Notes: generated from the sequence alone by a model not told the origin. A stretch of 64,000 nucleotides of DNA from JBIKIW01 sp044361365 (GCA_044361365.1 JBIKIW010000002.1:1-64000); one strand, 5' to 3'; shown: positions 51,825-61,098, numbered from the stretch's first letter. Made by a program: numbers and translations.

Positions 51825-52409
51825 CTAAACTCTTTCCCAATAACCTTCTTTTGGACCACTTGGACCACTTGGTTCTCCTGCCAAACAAACCTCACAAATT
51901 GGAAATATTTTTCCTGCTTCCAATTCTAAAATGTAGCCACAATCTTTACACAAATATTCACCACTTTCTGGTACAATTTGTCCCCACTTGTAGTAATCAC
52001 CGTCTGGTTCGGAGTCTTTATAATTATTAGCAAAATCAACCAGTCCTATTACCCAATCTGAGCTAGATTCAGGTCCAGTTTTAGTTTCTAAATGTTCAAA
52101 AGTATTTCCATTTTTTCTTAAAACGATTAAATTTTCACCTGGATTTTTGACGTTTAGATTTTCTGACAAACCTATTAATTCACCGTCTATATCCAAAACT
52201 AAATCTGGATTGTTGGTTGAACTTTCCTCAGTTGTAAGAAACAAAACCTTGGCATCAACATTTTCTAAGTTGGCTCTTTGAGTTTCTAGGTGTTTAGACT
52301 GAGCCTCTAAAAATTTAGAATCTGCCTTGCAGGTAAAAACAAAAAGTAGATTTTGGTTGATCTTAGAAACTTCTAAAATTTCTTGATTTGCTAAAAATTT
52401 AAGCGACAT
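51825..52409 (-). CDS. Hypothetical protein with C-terminal zinc ribbon
   Basis: This 194-residue protein has an N-terminal alpha/beta part with strands such as LLFVFTCKA and AKVLFLTTEE that may be thioredoxin-like, with no CXXC there. The C-terminal 45 residues hold a zinc-ribbon or rubredoxin-like unit: YLCKDCGYILELEAGKIFPI then CEVC, four cysteines in two pairs. A redox or peroxide-handling role is possible but not shown. It is divergent from the metallopeptidase gene, sharing its upstream region. Confidence 0.6.
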   Translation of the reverse strand: MSLKFLANQEILEVSKINQNLLFVFTCKADSKFLEAQSKHLETQRANLENVDAKVLFLTTEESSTNNPDLVLDIDGELIGLSENLNVKNPGENLIVLRKNGNTFEHLETKTGPESSSDWVIGLVDFANNYKDSEPDGDYYKWGQIVPESGEYLCKDCGYILELEAGKIFPICEVCLAGEPSGPSGPKEGYWERV

Positions 52410-52440
52410 ACTTTTGCCAAAAACAGCCTAATTTAAACTT

Positions 52441-52469
52441 TTGTCAATATAGTGAATTCTATTTAAAAT
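52441..52469 (+). promoter_or_regulatory. Promoter predicting a leaderless mRNA for the metallopeptidase
   Basis: TTGTCA (52441-52446) and TAAAAT (52464-52469) are 17 nt apart. Transcription would start about 7 nt later, at or next to the ATG at 52476. Confidence 0.55.
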
Positions 52470-52475
52470 TAGAAA

Positions 52476-53213
52476 ATGAATAATAGTTTACAGCCGATTG
52501 CTAAAGTACCTTTCTTAGGGCAAATGTATGAAGTTTTTTTGAACCCAAAGCAATGGCAAGAACTAAGATTTGATGGTAAGAGATTTTTAGCAAATCAGAG
52601 AATTGGCAGAGATTTTGAAAAATTAATTAGCGTGTATGAAAAATTTTGCAAACAACAATTAGCCAAAATAATTGACAGGCAAGTAGCCAATTTAAGGCGA
52701 AAAAAAGTTGCTGTGGAGTTGATGTATACTGATGGCATAAAACAATTTGCAAAACGCGAAAATTTATCCGTAGATGATTACCTTAAAAAAATTAACTACA
52801 AACAAAAATTGGAATATAAAATTGGAGTTTATGAAAAAGAATGGGGTATAAATGAAATCAACCCAAAACAGAAAAAATTTATTTTATACTTCAACCAAAG
52901 TTTGATTAAATACGACAAGGGACCTCATATTGAATATGTAGTTGCGCATGAGTTAACACATGTTTTTCATCGAGATCATGGGGATCAATTTCATGCGACT
53001 CTAGCTAGAATATTCCCTAGAAAAAGAACCTCTGAAGAATTTTTTAAGACTGGAATCAGTAGAAGATTTGCTCTCCCAAATTTGGATATTAGCTATACTT
53101 GGCTATGGTTTATTTTAGCAATTATAATATTGGCTGGAATTTATTGGTTATTTGGGTTTGTCAGCAACTTTTGGCAAGATATATTTGGAGGCAGTAAAGG
53201 AACAGGATTTTAA
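52476..53213 (+). CDS. YgjP-like (M48-related) metallopeptidase with C-terminal membrane helix
   Basis: This 245-residue protein has IEYVVAHELTHVFHRDHGDQFH near residue 155, the HEXXH zinc motif followed by a downstream His, as in YgjP/DUF45 proteins. The YGIKEWGI-type segment reads YEKEWGINEINPKQKK. Unlike most YgjP proteins it ends with a membrane helix (about 210-232) and a Gly/Ser/Lys tail. It is convergent with the prgI gene, 6 nt apart. Confidence 0.82.
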   Translation: MNNSLQPIAKVPFLGQMYEVFLNPKQWQELRFDGKRFLANQRIGRDFEKLISVYEKFCKQQLAKIIDRQVANLRRKKVAVELMYTDGIKQFAKRENLSVDDYLKKINYKQKLEYKIGVYEKEWGINEINPKQKKFILYFNQSLIKYDKGPHIEYVVAHELTHVFHRDHGDQFHATLARIFPRKRTSEEFFKTGISRRFALPNLDISYTWLWFILAIIILAGIYWLFGFVSNFWQDIFGGSKGTGF

Positions 53214-53219
53214 AAATAA

Positions 53220-53927
53220 TCAGCTCAATTTAGTAGCTTCAAAGAAATTTTGAGTATTGTCTGTTGCTGGGTGTGTTGGAATTGGTGGAACAGGGACTTG
53301 CTTGCCTGGTCTTCTAAGTTGGGTTTTACCGAGCAAGTTTCGAGTTGTTAAAGGTTGATTCGCCTTCTGGTAATTATTGAAAAGTGCTTCTTTAGCTTTA
53401 ATAGATAGTTCTCGAGCCCGAATTTCAGCCATAGAGTTTAAAAAATTGCTATCTAGAGAATTGCCCAATCTTTTTATTTTATCAGCTTTAACTTCGGAAT
53501 TTCCTTGGCCAAAAATTAAGTATTCGTTACCATCAGTCTGTTTTTTCTGAACCAAGCTAGACTCCCAGCGCTTGTTTATTTTTTCGACTGTCCAATCGGC
53601 CATTTTCTTATTTAAATCATCAACATATGGATACCGCTGATATTTCATAATTTTTGGTTTGATAGTAAAAAAGAAGAACTTATAAACATAAATATCACTG
53701 TCTCGACCGTTAAACTTGCCCAAAGCCAAATAAGCAAATAGAAGAATTACAGGAATAGATGGGACCCAAGCCAAAACACCCAAGGTTGGAAATAATGAAT
53801 TAACCACACTGAAAATCAAAACTCCTCCCAAAAAACCACCTAATGCGTAACCAAATTGACGCAAGTTTAGAGGGCCCAAAATTTTATCTCCGGAGTCTAA
53901 AAATTGAGGAATTTGGTAAGATGCCAT
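53220..53927 (-). CDS. PrgI family protein (VirB3-like type IV secretion component)
   Basis: This 235-residue protein begins YQIPQFLDSGDKILGPLNLRQF, the standard PrgI start, then has two close membrane helices (about 28-70), then the cytosolic ending KYQRYPYVDDLNK. The C-terminal 120 residues are polar and Pro/Gln-rich. PrgI proteins occur in Gram-positive conjugation and secretion systems, where they stand in for VirB3. Together with the VirB6-like protein at 35729-39838 this suggests a type IV-like apparatus with scattered genes. No VirB4 ATPase is in the window. Confidence 0.85.
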   Translation of the reverse strand: MASYQIPQFLDSGDKILGPLNLRQFGYALGGFLGGVLIFSVVNSLFPTLGVLAWVPSIPVILLFAYLALGKFNGRDSDIYVYKFFFFTIKPKIMKYQRYPYVDDLNKKMADWTVEKINKRWESSLVQKKQTDGNEYLIFGQGNSEVKADKIKRLGNSLDSNFLNSMAEIRARELSIKAKEALFNNYQKANQPLTTRNLLGKTQLRRPGKQVPVPPIPTHPATDNTQNFFEATKLS

Positions 53928-53948
53928 TTATTTATTATAACTTTAATT

Positions 53949-54830
53949 ATGCTTTCAGGCAAAAACGATCAAAAGATTGCTTTTCAAGTCACAAATGTCA
54001 CTCCAAAAAGAAGTTTGGGGCAAAACTTTTTAGCCAATCCTGGCATGCAAAAAAAAGTAGTCGATAAAATGAACGAACTTATTAATCTTTTTCCAAATAA
54101 TAAGATATTAGAGATTGGTCCAGGAACAGGATTTTTAACCAAACATTTAGTCAAATTTCAAAAACCTATTTTGGCCATGGAGATTGATGGCAGAGCTGTA
54201 GAAGTTTTAAGAGCTGAATTTAGTGGGGAGCCATTGTTGCAGATAGTTGAGCAAGATGCATTAGATCAGGTTAACACAGGCTCAGAAATACTTCAAAATT
54301 TTCAACCTTTTACTCTACTCTCCAACCTACCTTTTAACGTAGGTTCTAGGATTTTAGTCGATTTAGCAATAAACTTCTCTACCACAAACTTTTCGGTAAT
54401 TTTGCAAAAAGAAGTAGCTCAAAAACTGGTTACAAAAGACATTACTTTTTTTGGGGCTTGGTGTAGATTATTCTGGGACTGCAAATTAGATTTTAGTATT
54501 GCCAAAAATAACTTTTCTCCAGCTCCTAAAGTAGATGCTGCTTTGGTTACGGCTATAAATTTACTCAAAGAAAATACCCCAGAAAAATGGCTTTACAATT
54601 TGAACTTAGAGGAGAAAAAAATACTTTGTGAATCACTTAAAAAACTCTTTGTTCATCCTAGAAAAAGCCTCAAAAATAATTTATTAAATTTGGGCTGGAG
54701 TAAATTAGAAATAGATCAGTTTATGACTGAAGCTAAATTAGCCGAAAACGCTAGGTTAGATTTTGCAAACTATAAAAATATAATTAAAAGTGTATATTTT
54801 TTTGGCAGAAATAGAAAAAGTTATGTATAA
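53949..54830 (+). CDS. rsmA: 16S rRNA dimethyladenosine transferase
   Basis: This protein is 293 residues from ATG 53949; the frame also extends up to 53904, overlapping prgI. It dimethylates two adenines near the 3' end of 16S rRNA. Landmarks are KRSLGQNFLANPGM near residue 22, ILEIGPGTGFLTKHL near 52 (SAM binding), LLSNLPFN near 130 (NLPF catalytic loop) and FSPAPKVDAALV near 195. The C-terminal helical domain is present. Confidence 0.93.
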   Translation: MLSGKNDQKIAFQVTNVTPKRSLGQNFLANPGMQKKVVDKMNELINLFPNNKILEIGPGTGFLTKHLVKFQKPILAMEIDGRAVEVLRAEFSGEPLLQIVEQDALDQVNTGSEILQNFQPFTLLSNLPFNVGSRILVDLAINFSTTNFSVILQKEVAQKLVTKDITFFGAWCRLFWDCKLDFSIAKNNFSPAPKVDAALVTAINLLKENTPEKWLYNLNLEEKKILCESLKKLFVHPRKSLKNNLLNLGWSKLEIDQFMTEAKLAENARLDFANYKNIIKSVYFFGRNRKSYV

Positions 54831-54983
54831 GTGCTTGATTTAGCATATTTAATAACTTTCATAGATTAACACTAGGTTACAGTCTAATTTTAACTAGGTT
54901 TTTAGCTAAAATCTAATCTATTTTTATTTGTTGTTTAGTGTGTAAGATGGTTGCTAATTTCTATTTGACTAAAGCCTAAAAAT

Positions 54984-56099
54984 GTGACAAAACAAACTAT
55001 TATGGAAACACGAGCAAATAGCCACAACCACACCCAAACTATAGAATTAAAACCTAAATTAGGAGGTTTTTTATTTAGCTACATTCTTTTTTCTCTTCCT
55101 GGATTTATTGCTGCTATAATTTGGTTAGTAATAACCACAATCATTTTATTTACAATTGGAACTGCCTTACTTTTTTCTGGTAGTAGTCAACAAAATTCAG
55201 AACTTTTAGATTACAGCGTTGTCCGAAAAGGAGAAACTAAAAATACCGTTTTGATTTATGATTTGAGTGGTCCAATTACTTCTTCTAATGATTCTGGCTT
55301 GACTGCTGGAACTCGCCAGCAAATCATCACCTCTTTGGTTGAAAAAGATTTCCGAAGCATCAAGGAAGACAAAAATATTAAAAATGTAGTTTTTAGAGTA
55401 AATACTCCTGGGGGTGAAGTTGGAGCTTCCAAAGTTTTAGGAGATATGATTGGGGATTTAAAAAATCATTTTAACCAAAAAGAAGCTGTCTTTTATTTCG
55501 ATTCAGTCGCTGCTAGTGGAGGACTTTTAGCTGCCTACAAAAACCCAAACTACATTGTTGGTTCACCTTATGGAGAAACTGGATCAATAGGAGTAATTTT
55601 ACATCTTCCAAACTTCAAAGAAACTGCCGATAAAATTGGTTATAAAGAAACCGTCATCAAATCCAGTGACAGCAAAGATATTGGAAATCCACTTCGAGAT
55701 CCAACTAATAAAGAAATTGCTTATTTTCAGTCTCAAATAGATAGGGAGTTTAAAGATTTCAAACAAACTGTAGCTACAGGTCGTAATTTGGATTCCAAAA
55801 AAGTCGATGAATTTTCTAACGGTTATACTTATTTCAACGATGAAGCTAGGAATCTTGGATTAATCGACAGAGTAGGTAATCTAGATATTGCAACAGCCAA
55901 AGCCGCTGAAAATGCTGGTATTTCTAGTAATTATCAAGTTGTAGAAGTGAAACAAACTAGTTCCATCCTTGGTGGGCTTTTTGCTGATAGTTATTTATCT
56001 GATATTTTATCTATCTCCAAGGCTGCTTCTAAAGTAGCTGACAGAAGTACTTTCTTTCAATCTGGCACAATGTACGCTGTAGACGAATATAAAATTTAA
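54984..56099 (+). CDS. sppA: Signal peptide peptidase SppA-like serine protease (S49)
   Basis: This protein is 371 residues from a GTG start; an ATG lies six codons in. A membrane helix spans about 30-65. The S49 domain follows with VFRVNTPGGEVGASKVLGDMI near residue 135, the catalytic Ser in SVAASGGLLAAYKN near 175 and YGETGSIGVI near 200. The catalytic Lys probably lies in the region near residues 222-245. It removes remnant signal peptides or degrades membrane proteins. It is 12 nt before the sortase gene, probably one operon. Confidence 0.9.
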   Translation: MTKQTIMETRANSHNHTQTIELKPKLGGFLFSYILFSLPGFIAAIIWLVITTIILFTIGTALLFSGSSQQNSELLDYSVVRKGETKNTVLIYDLSGPITSSNDSGLTAGTRQQIITSLVEKDFRSIKEDKNIKNVVFRVNTPGGEVGASKVLGDMIGDLKNHFNQKEAVFYFDSVAASGGLLAAYKNPNYIVGSPYGETGSIGVILHLPNFKETADKIGYKETVIKSSDSKDIGNPLRDPTNKEIAYFQSQIDREFKDFKQTVATGRNLDSKKVDEFSNGYTYFNDEARNLGLIDRVGNLDIATAKAAENAGISSNYQVVEVKQTSSILGGLFADSYLSDILSISKAASKVADRSTFFQSGTMYAVDEYKI

Positions 56100-56111
56100 T
56101 CTATCTAGAAT

Positions 56112-56864
56112 ATGTTCCCAACAATCATGCTGATGTTCTCAGTTTTTACTGGCTTGTCTTTAAATATCAACCTAGCCCCAGTTTTGATAGAAAAGCAAGC
56201 TCTAAACATCGATCAAAGTTTAACCAAAGAATTCGTTTATATCGATGATTCAACTAAAACCATCAAAATATCTTCACCTAAACCACCAGAAATAAAACCT
56301 GTAGTTTTGGAAGTAAAGCCGATTAATCAAGCTCCAGCCTTACAAACTGAAACTAAAAATACTCCAGAAGTTCCAAAACCAGAGACAAAAGAAGAATCAA
56401 TCAATGGTTATACTCTTACCATATCCAAAATTGGCTTAAATAAAGTATATTTTGCCCCTGCCACTATGCGGAATATGCCAAACTTAGAGTCGCAAATGCA
56501 CTACTCTCCAGTTTGGGAATCTGGGCTAAGTGTTGAACCTTGCTCAGATGCTGGAAATAGCTATTTAATGGGACATTCTGAGCCTGCTTCAGGTGGGCAA
56601 GTTTTGCCAGGAGACAACATCTTTACAAGTCTAAATTTGTTAGCTCCTGGAGATTTGATCAAAATTCAAACTCCTACAACCAAATGCAGCTACCAAGTAA
56701 CAGGTTGGGATAAAATTGTTACTGGGCCAAATGATAGCGTAAGCAAAGAAGAGTTTAATAGGGCTTTATATCCAGCTTCAAATGGTGGAATGCTTAGTAT
56801 TCAAACCTGCCAAAAAGGATCTACAACTGTTAGACTAATTTTGAGAGCTGAAAAGGTTGCTTAG
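56112..56864 (+). CDS. Sortase family transpeptidase
   Basis: This 250-residue protein has a hydrophobic N-terminal segment (residues 1-27) and a Pro/Lys-rich linker (60-100). The sortase barrel contains the active-site His in SYLMGHSEPASGG near 153, the active-site Cys in LSIQTCQKG near 232 and the Arg in VRLILRA near 240. This matches class E/F-like sortases with a (T/S)TC-type motif. It would attach surface proteins to the wall or each other. No LPXTG substrate was seen in the window. Confidence 0.85.
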   Translation: MFPTIMLMFSVFTGLSLNINLAPVLIEKQALNIDQSLTKEFVYIDDSTKTIKISSPKPPEIKPVVLEVKPINQAPALQTETKNTPEVPKPETKEESINGYTLTISKIGLNKVYFAPATMRNMPNLESQMHYSPVWESGLSVEPCSDAGNSYLMGHSEPASGGQVLPGDNIFTSLNLLAPGDLIKIQTPTTKCSYQVTGWDKIVTGPNDSVSKEEFNRALYPASNGGMLSIQTCQKGSTTVRLILRAEKVA

Positions 56865-56881
56865 GTTTTTGTAGTTTATTT

Positions 56882-57391
56882 TCAAGAAAAGTTAATAGAG
56901 CTATCTACAACTTTCATATCCTTATTATACAAAAAATCAGCTTTGAATCTACCTCCTTTCAAGATTAAGTTTACCCAAAATTTATAGCCATCCCACATAT
57001 TCTCCAAAGGTAAATTACTTGCCTCAAACCATTTTGGGTATATCTCATCACTTTCTTTAGGTTCGTTTTGCCATTTCTTAGCAATAAAAACTACGACATT
57101 TTGGCTTGAACTTGCCATACCAGAATTGATTGAAAAAAAGAAATTAATTTCAGCTAATTGTATCAAGTCTTTTTCCTCAACCAACACTCCAATTTCTTCT
57201 AAAACCTCCCTTTTAGCAGTTTGCTGGATTGTTTCACCTTTTTCCTGTTTACCCCCAATTCCTAACCACTTCCCAACTCCAAATCCAGATTTCTTTTGAC
57301 CTAGTAAAATTTTATCGCCTTCCAATAAAAATACCAGGCTTCTTTTTTTAAGAACCTCTGCAAAGTCTTTTTTATAATCTGCAACCGTCAC
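56882..57391 (-). CDS. Nudix hydrolase, MTH1/MutT-like
   Basis: This 169-residue protein has the Nudix box GKQEKGETIQQTAKREVLEE followed by IGV near residue 50, with all consensus residues. The lead-in VFLLEGDKILLGQKKSGFG and KWLGIGGK resembles 8-oxo-dGTP hydrolases of the MTH1 type. It would sanitise oxidised nucleotides. It is in line with the trigger factor gene upstream (15 nt). Confidence 0.85.
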   Translation of the reverse strand: MTVADYKKDFAEVLKKRSLVFLLEGDKILLGQKKSGFGVGKWLGIGGKQEKGETIQQTAKREVLEEIGVLVEEKDLIQLAEINFFFSINSGMASSSQNVVVFIAKKWQNEPKESDEIYPKWFEASNLPLENMWDGYKFWVNLILKGGRFKADFLYNKDMKVVDSSINFS

Positions 57392-57406
57392 CAGCCTTAT
57401 TAAGAT

Positions 57407-58921
57407 TTACTTCTCCACTTTTTTGCTCGCCGCTTTTTTAGCTTTTGGTTTCACTTCTTTTGCTTCAACTTCTACAACTTCAGTTTCTTTTTTGACTAAG
57501 GTTTTAGCTTTTGATTTGATTTCACCACCTTCAGACACAAATTTTACTTGGCTAGCGATCCAGTTAAAAGCTTTTTCTCGTAACAATCTGTCGTAGGCAA
57601 CATCGATAGCTTTCCCATTAGCAACTTCTGCTTGGCTCACATTGTATTTGGCTGGATCCGCTTCAATAGCATTTTTGAAGTCCTGAACTTCTTTATCCTC
57701 AATTTTTGGCTCAACTAAAGTGTAATAAACATAGCGAAGAATTTCTACTAGTTTAAATTCGGTAGTTACATATTCCTCAATCTTCCCTCGTACATCGTTG
57801 TCGGTTTTCACCTTATCCTCACTTCCAGGTAGTCCAGAAGCAGCAAAAGCATCTTTTAGAGAAGTTTTAGTTTCCAAGGTTCTAGCATTTAAAACCTGTA
57901 AAATTCTTTCTACTTCAGCTTCAAAGCTACTTTTTGGTAATTGGAATTTAGGTACAACTTTAACTACTTCTTCGATAATTATCCTTCTTTTTAGATTTCT
58001 GAGTAACTGCTCAGTCTCTTGATCATAAACTCTTTTAACCAAATTTTTGAAATCTTCTTCTTTTCCAAATTGTTTTTTAGCTTCAGCTGAATTTTCTAAA
58101 ACCTCTGCAACTGTGCTAAATTCTGCTTCCAAAACCTCCAAAACCTTAATTTTGAAGTGGAATTTTTGATTTCCTTGACCTGTAATTTCTAATTTTAGAT
58201 CAAACTCTTTTTCATCACCTGCTTTTAAACCAATTAAATTCTTTTCAAATTCTGGCGGAAAACGATTTTCTCCTAAATTAATACTAGCATTTTTACTTTC
58301 TTTTGGTTCTTCCTTTTTAGCATCTTTGTCTTTCTTATCAGCGACAACTTCTTCCACTATATCAGCTGTAATTCTGGAATTTTCTTTAATTTTGGACTTG
58401 GCTGGTTTGTAATTGTTATAGCTAGAAACCAAAGCGTTTGACTCTTGCTTAAAATATTCATCAAAATCAACTCTTTCAGGAATTTGATCAGCAGTTGGAG
58501 CTTTTAATTCTAGTTTAGAAACTGGCTTGGTATCAACATCAGCCAAAAGCAAAATTGAAATTCTGAATTGGAAACCTTCTTCAGTTTCTTTGGTAAATTC
58601 TTCACCATCTTCTAGTTTAGAAGTACCAAAAATTGCCACACGGTTCTTTTCAACCAGTTCTTTTTCAATTTCTGGGCGAACTTCACCATAGAATTTTTCT
58701 ACAGACTCTTGTAAAAGTGTGCTTTGTAATCTATTTGGATCAACTTTTTGAAGTGCCATTTCTCTTGGAGCTTTGCCTTTACGGAAGCCTTTAACCTCAA
58801 CACTTTTGAGTAATTGGTCCAAAACTCTTGCTTGGTAAAGTTGATATTCTTCTTTTTCTGCCAAACAATCTACAACATATTTGAGATCTTTGGTGATTTC
58901 TGATTTTAAGATACGAGCCAT
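57407..58921 (-). CDS. tig: Trigger factor (ribosome-associated chaperone), with Lys-rich tail
   Basis: This 504-residue protein has the N-terminal ribosome-binding motif GFRKGKAPREMA near residue 52, which matches GFRxGKxP. A PPIase-like middle follows (about 170-260, including NRFPPEFEKNLIGLKAGDEKE-like sequence) and the helical C-terminal chaperone arms. It ends with about 35 residues of Lys/Ala/Glu-rich tail (KPKAKKAASKK), longer than usual. It binds nascent chains at the ribosome exit. Confidence 0.93.
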   Translation of the reverse strand: MARILKSEITKDLKYVVDCLAEKEEYQLYQARVLDQLLKSVEVKGFRKGKAPREMALQKVDPNRLQSTLLQESVEKFYGEVRPEIEKELVEKNRVAIFGTSKLEDGEEFTKETEEGFQFRISILLLADVDTKPVSKLELKAPTADQIPERVDFDEYFKQESNALVSSYNNYKPAKSKIKENSRITADIVEEVVADKKDKDAKKEEPKESKNASINLGENRFPPEFEKNLIGLKAGDEKEFDLKLEITGQGNQKFHFKIKVLEVLEAEFSTVAEVLENSAEAKKQFGKEEDFKNLVKRVYDQETEQLLRNLKRRIIIEEVVKVVPKFQLPKSSFEAEVERILQVLNARTLETKTSLKDAFAASGLPGSEDKVKTDNDVRGKIEEYVTTEFKLVEILRYVYYTLVEPKIEDKEVQDFKNAIEADPAKYNVSQAEVANGKAIDVAYDRLLREKAFNWIASQVKFVSEGGEIKSKAKTLVKKETEVVEVEAKEVKPKAKKAASKKVEK

Positions 58922-58931
58922 AAATAGATCA

Positions 58932-58961
58932 ATTTGAGCTTTTTTACAGGCTTTTTGTCAA
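58932..58961 (-). promoter_or_regulatory. Promoter of the trigger factor gene
   Basis: On the minus strand TTGACA (58961-58956) is followed after 18 nt by TCAAAT (58937-58932). Transcription would start close to the ATG at 58921, giving a very short or absent leader. Confidence 0.4.
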
Positions 58962-58989
58962 GAAGATAAGTTTGTATTTGGCTGTAAGT

Positions 58990-59883
58990 ATGCCTGAATT
59001 ACCAGAAGTTGAAAGTCTAAGACGAAGTTTACTGCCTTTTGTAATTGGTCAAAAGATCAAAAAAGTTACGGTTTTATTGCCCAAACTAGTTTCTGGAAAA
59101 GGAACCAAAAGAGAAGCTTCCAAAACAAAACACCGCGAATTTGTATTGGGCTTGGAGGGGAAAACTATTAAACAAATTGAACGCAGAGCTAAAAATTTAA
59201 TATTCAAATTAAGCGATGGTGGAATTTTACTAGTTCATCTTAAAATGACTGGGCAGTTGGCTTTTAAAGGTAAGAAAAATCTAGTCGTCGGAGGTCACCC
59301 AATTCAAGAGTCAGAGGCAAAACTTCCTAATAAACACAGCTATATAACTTTTGAACTATCTAATGGAAATTTATACTATAATGACGTAAGGCAATTTGGG
59401 TATGTGTTGTATTTCAAAAATCAGCTTGCTTTGGATAACGAAAAACACTTTGAAAAACTTGGAGTCGAGCCACTTTCGGAGGATTTTACCTTAGCTTATT
59501 TCAAAAAAACCTTACCTAAAAAGTCTGGAGTGATCAAAAAAGTTCTGTTAGATCAAGAAATTGTAGTTGGACTTGGTAATATTTACGCCGACGAAAGTCT
59601 GTTTACTGCCAAAATTTTACCTACTCGTAGGGCTTCTAGTCTCAAACCCAAAGAAATTGAAAATCTATACAATGCTATCACCAAAATTATGCTCAGAGCT
59701 GTAGAATTAGGGGGTTCGTCAGTTGCAAATTATATTATGGCAGATGGAAAGCGAGGCACTTTTGCCAGGGAGCATAAAGTTTACAAACGAGCCGGAAAAC
59801 CTTGCTTGATTTGTGGAAATACGCTTCAGAAGTCAGTTGTGGCAGCTAGAACTACTGTGTTTTGTAAAGTGTGCCAGAAGTAA
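58990..59883 (+). CDS. mutM: Formamidopyrimidine-DNA glycosylase (Fpg/MutM)
   Basis: This protein is 297 residues from ATG 58990, chosen because the mature enzyme needs the N-terminal MPELPEVE, where Pro2 and Glu3 are catalytic. Other landmarks are LLVHLKMTGQL near residue 80, VGLGNIYADESLF near 195, and the zinc finger CLICG...CKVCQK at the end. It removes 8-oxoguanine and related lesions. It works in the same oxidised-guanine defence as the MTH1-like Nudix protein nearby. Confidence 0.95.
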   Translation: MPELPEVESLRRSLLPFVIGQKIKKVTVLLPKLVSGKGTKREASKTKHREFVLGLEGKTIKQIERRAKNLIFKLSDGGILLVHLKMTGQLAFKGKKNLVVGGHPIQESEAKLPNKHSYITFELSNGNLYYNDVRQFGYVLYFKNQLALDNEKHFEKLGVEPLSEDFTLAYFKKTLPKKSGVIKKVLLDQEIVVGLGNIYADESLFTAKILPTRRASSLKPKEIENLYNAITKIMLRAVELGGSSVANYIMADGKRGTFAREHKVYKRAGKPCLICGNTLQKSVVAARTTVFCKVCQK

Positions 59884-59917
59884 AGCCTTGCTTCTAGAAT
59901 TTATTTAATAAAATAAT

Positions 59918-60370
59918 ATGCTAATTTCTAAAGAAAAAAACTTCAGACTCCGACCTTTTTGTGCTGTTTATTTGATTCTTGTTAATGAGAAAAATCAAGT
60001 ACTTTTACTTCGCAGATACAACACTGGATATAAAGATGGTTTTTACAGCTTACCTGCAGGACATATTGAAAAAAATGAAACTCCTACAGTTGCAGTTTGT
60101 CGTGAGACCTTAGAAGAAATAAATATTCAGCCTTTGGATCTAAAATTTGTCACTTCAATGTATCGCTTGCCCGAAAATATAGAAGAGCGAACATATGTAG
60201 AGTTTTTCTTTGCCGCTAAAAAATACTCAGGTAAAATTCAGAACTTAGAACCTAATAAATGTGATAATCTAGATTGGTTTGATTTAGATAAATTACCAAA
60301 AAATATAATACCTTATATTGATAAAGCTTTAAGAAATTACAAAAACTTAATTTATTTTTCTGAGACTTAA
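59918..60370 (+). CDS. Nudix hydrolase
   Basis: This 150-residue protein has the Nudix segment LPAGHIEKNETPTVAVCRET followed by LEEINI near residues 46-68. The final consensus Gly is Asn here (EEIN instead of EEXG), but the metal-binding REXXEE residues are present. It starts with CAVYLILVNEKNQVLLLRR, a normal beta-strand lead. The substrate is not clear; dNTPs or an ADP-sugar are possible. Confidence 0.82.
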   Translation: MLISKEKNFRLRPFCAVYLILVNEKNQVLLLRRYNTGYKDGFYSLPAGHIEKNETPTVAVCRETLEEINIQPLDLKFVTSMYRLPENIEERTYVEFFFAAKKYSGKIQNLEPNKCDNLDWFDLDKLPKNIIPYIDKALRNYKNLIYFSET

Positions 60371-60376
60371 TAAATC

Positions 60377-61048
60377 CTAAAAATAATCCACCGCTGAAGC
60401 TGGACCATCTTCATTTAACTTCAATTCGCTTATAATATCTTCTTCTAAAGCTTCATTGATATCGTCTTGGCTAGAAATAGTTGGTTTTTCACTTTCATCT
60501 GTGGCTCTAACTACCGCAATAAATGCTCCCCAAGTTGGTGTGGTGTCTTTTGGAACATAAAGTGCTACTTCATCTCCAGGTTTTAGCCCTAGATTTTTAA
60601 TGGCGTAAGTTGCACTGGCTTTTAGAATCTTGATTGGAGCGGGATATTCATCAACAAGAACTACATAATTATCACCTTCAATATTAAATGTACCGGTAAC
60701 TCTCTGTCTAGCTGCTGGTTGAATTAACTTGAAAATATCTCTATCGTTAGTTAAAATCCATTTCATCCTATCTCCAACGATGAGCTGAGTTTTACTAGCG
60801 TAGTTTTGAGGGACTGGGTAAATTTGACCATTGTCTCCAACCATACTTTCTCCATCAAAGTAACCTTCTTGAACCTCAAGTGAAGTCTCTTCCTCTCTGC
60901 TTTTAGAGCCAGTTGTTTTGGTTGAAGGGGATAAAGTTAAGCCTTTTTCTTGGCTTAATTGTAAAATTAAATTTTGAGCATTTTTTAGATTTGTTTCTGC
61001 TACTTGGATTAAACTTAAGACAGTTTCCAATTTTTTGGCTGATGACAT
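60377..61048 (-). CDS. Hypothetical protein with N-terminal coiled coil
   Basis: This 223-residue protein has a helical N-terminus (KLETVLSLIQVAETNLKNAQ), a Ser/Thr/Lys-rich linker (38-60), then a beta-rich domain with YFDGESMVGDNGQIYPVPQNYASK, VGDRMKWIL and GLKPGDEVALYVP, and an acidic tail. The pattern suggests a small beta-barrel domain, but I do not recognise the family. No signal peptide. Its promoter is at 61070-61098. Confidence 0.65.
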   Translation of the reverse strand: MSSAKKLETVLSLIQVAETNLKNAQNLILQLSQEKGLTLSPSTKTTGSKSREEETSLEVQEGYFDGESMVGDNGQIYPVPQNYASKTQLIVGDRMKWILTNDRDIFKLIQPAARQRVTGTFNIEGDNYVVLVDEYPAPIKILKASATYAIKNLGLKPGDEVALYVPKDTTPTWGAFIAVVRATDESEKPTISSQDDINEALEEDIISELKLNEDGPASAVDYF

Positions 61049-61069
61049 ATTTTTGTTAAAACGATTTAT

Positions 61070-61098
61070 TTTTTAGCAGTTTTTGTATTTTGTGTCAA
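61070..61098 (-). promoter_or_regulatory. Promoter of the 60377-61048 gene
   Basis: On the minus strand TTGACA (61098-61093) is followed after 17 nt by TAAAAA (61075-61070). Transcription would start about 15 nt before the ATG at 61048. Confidence 0.5.
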
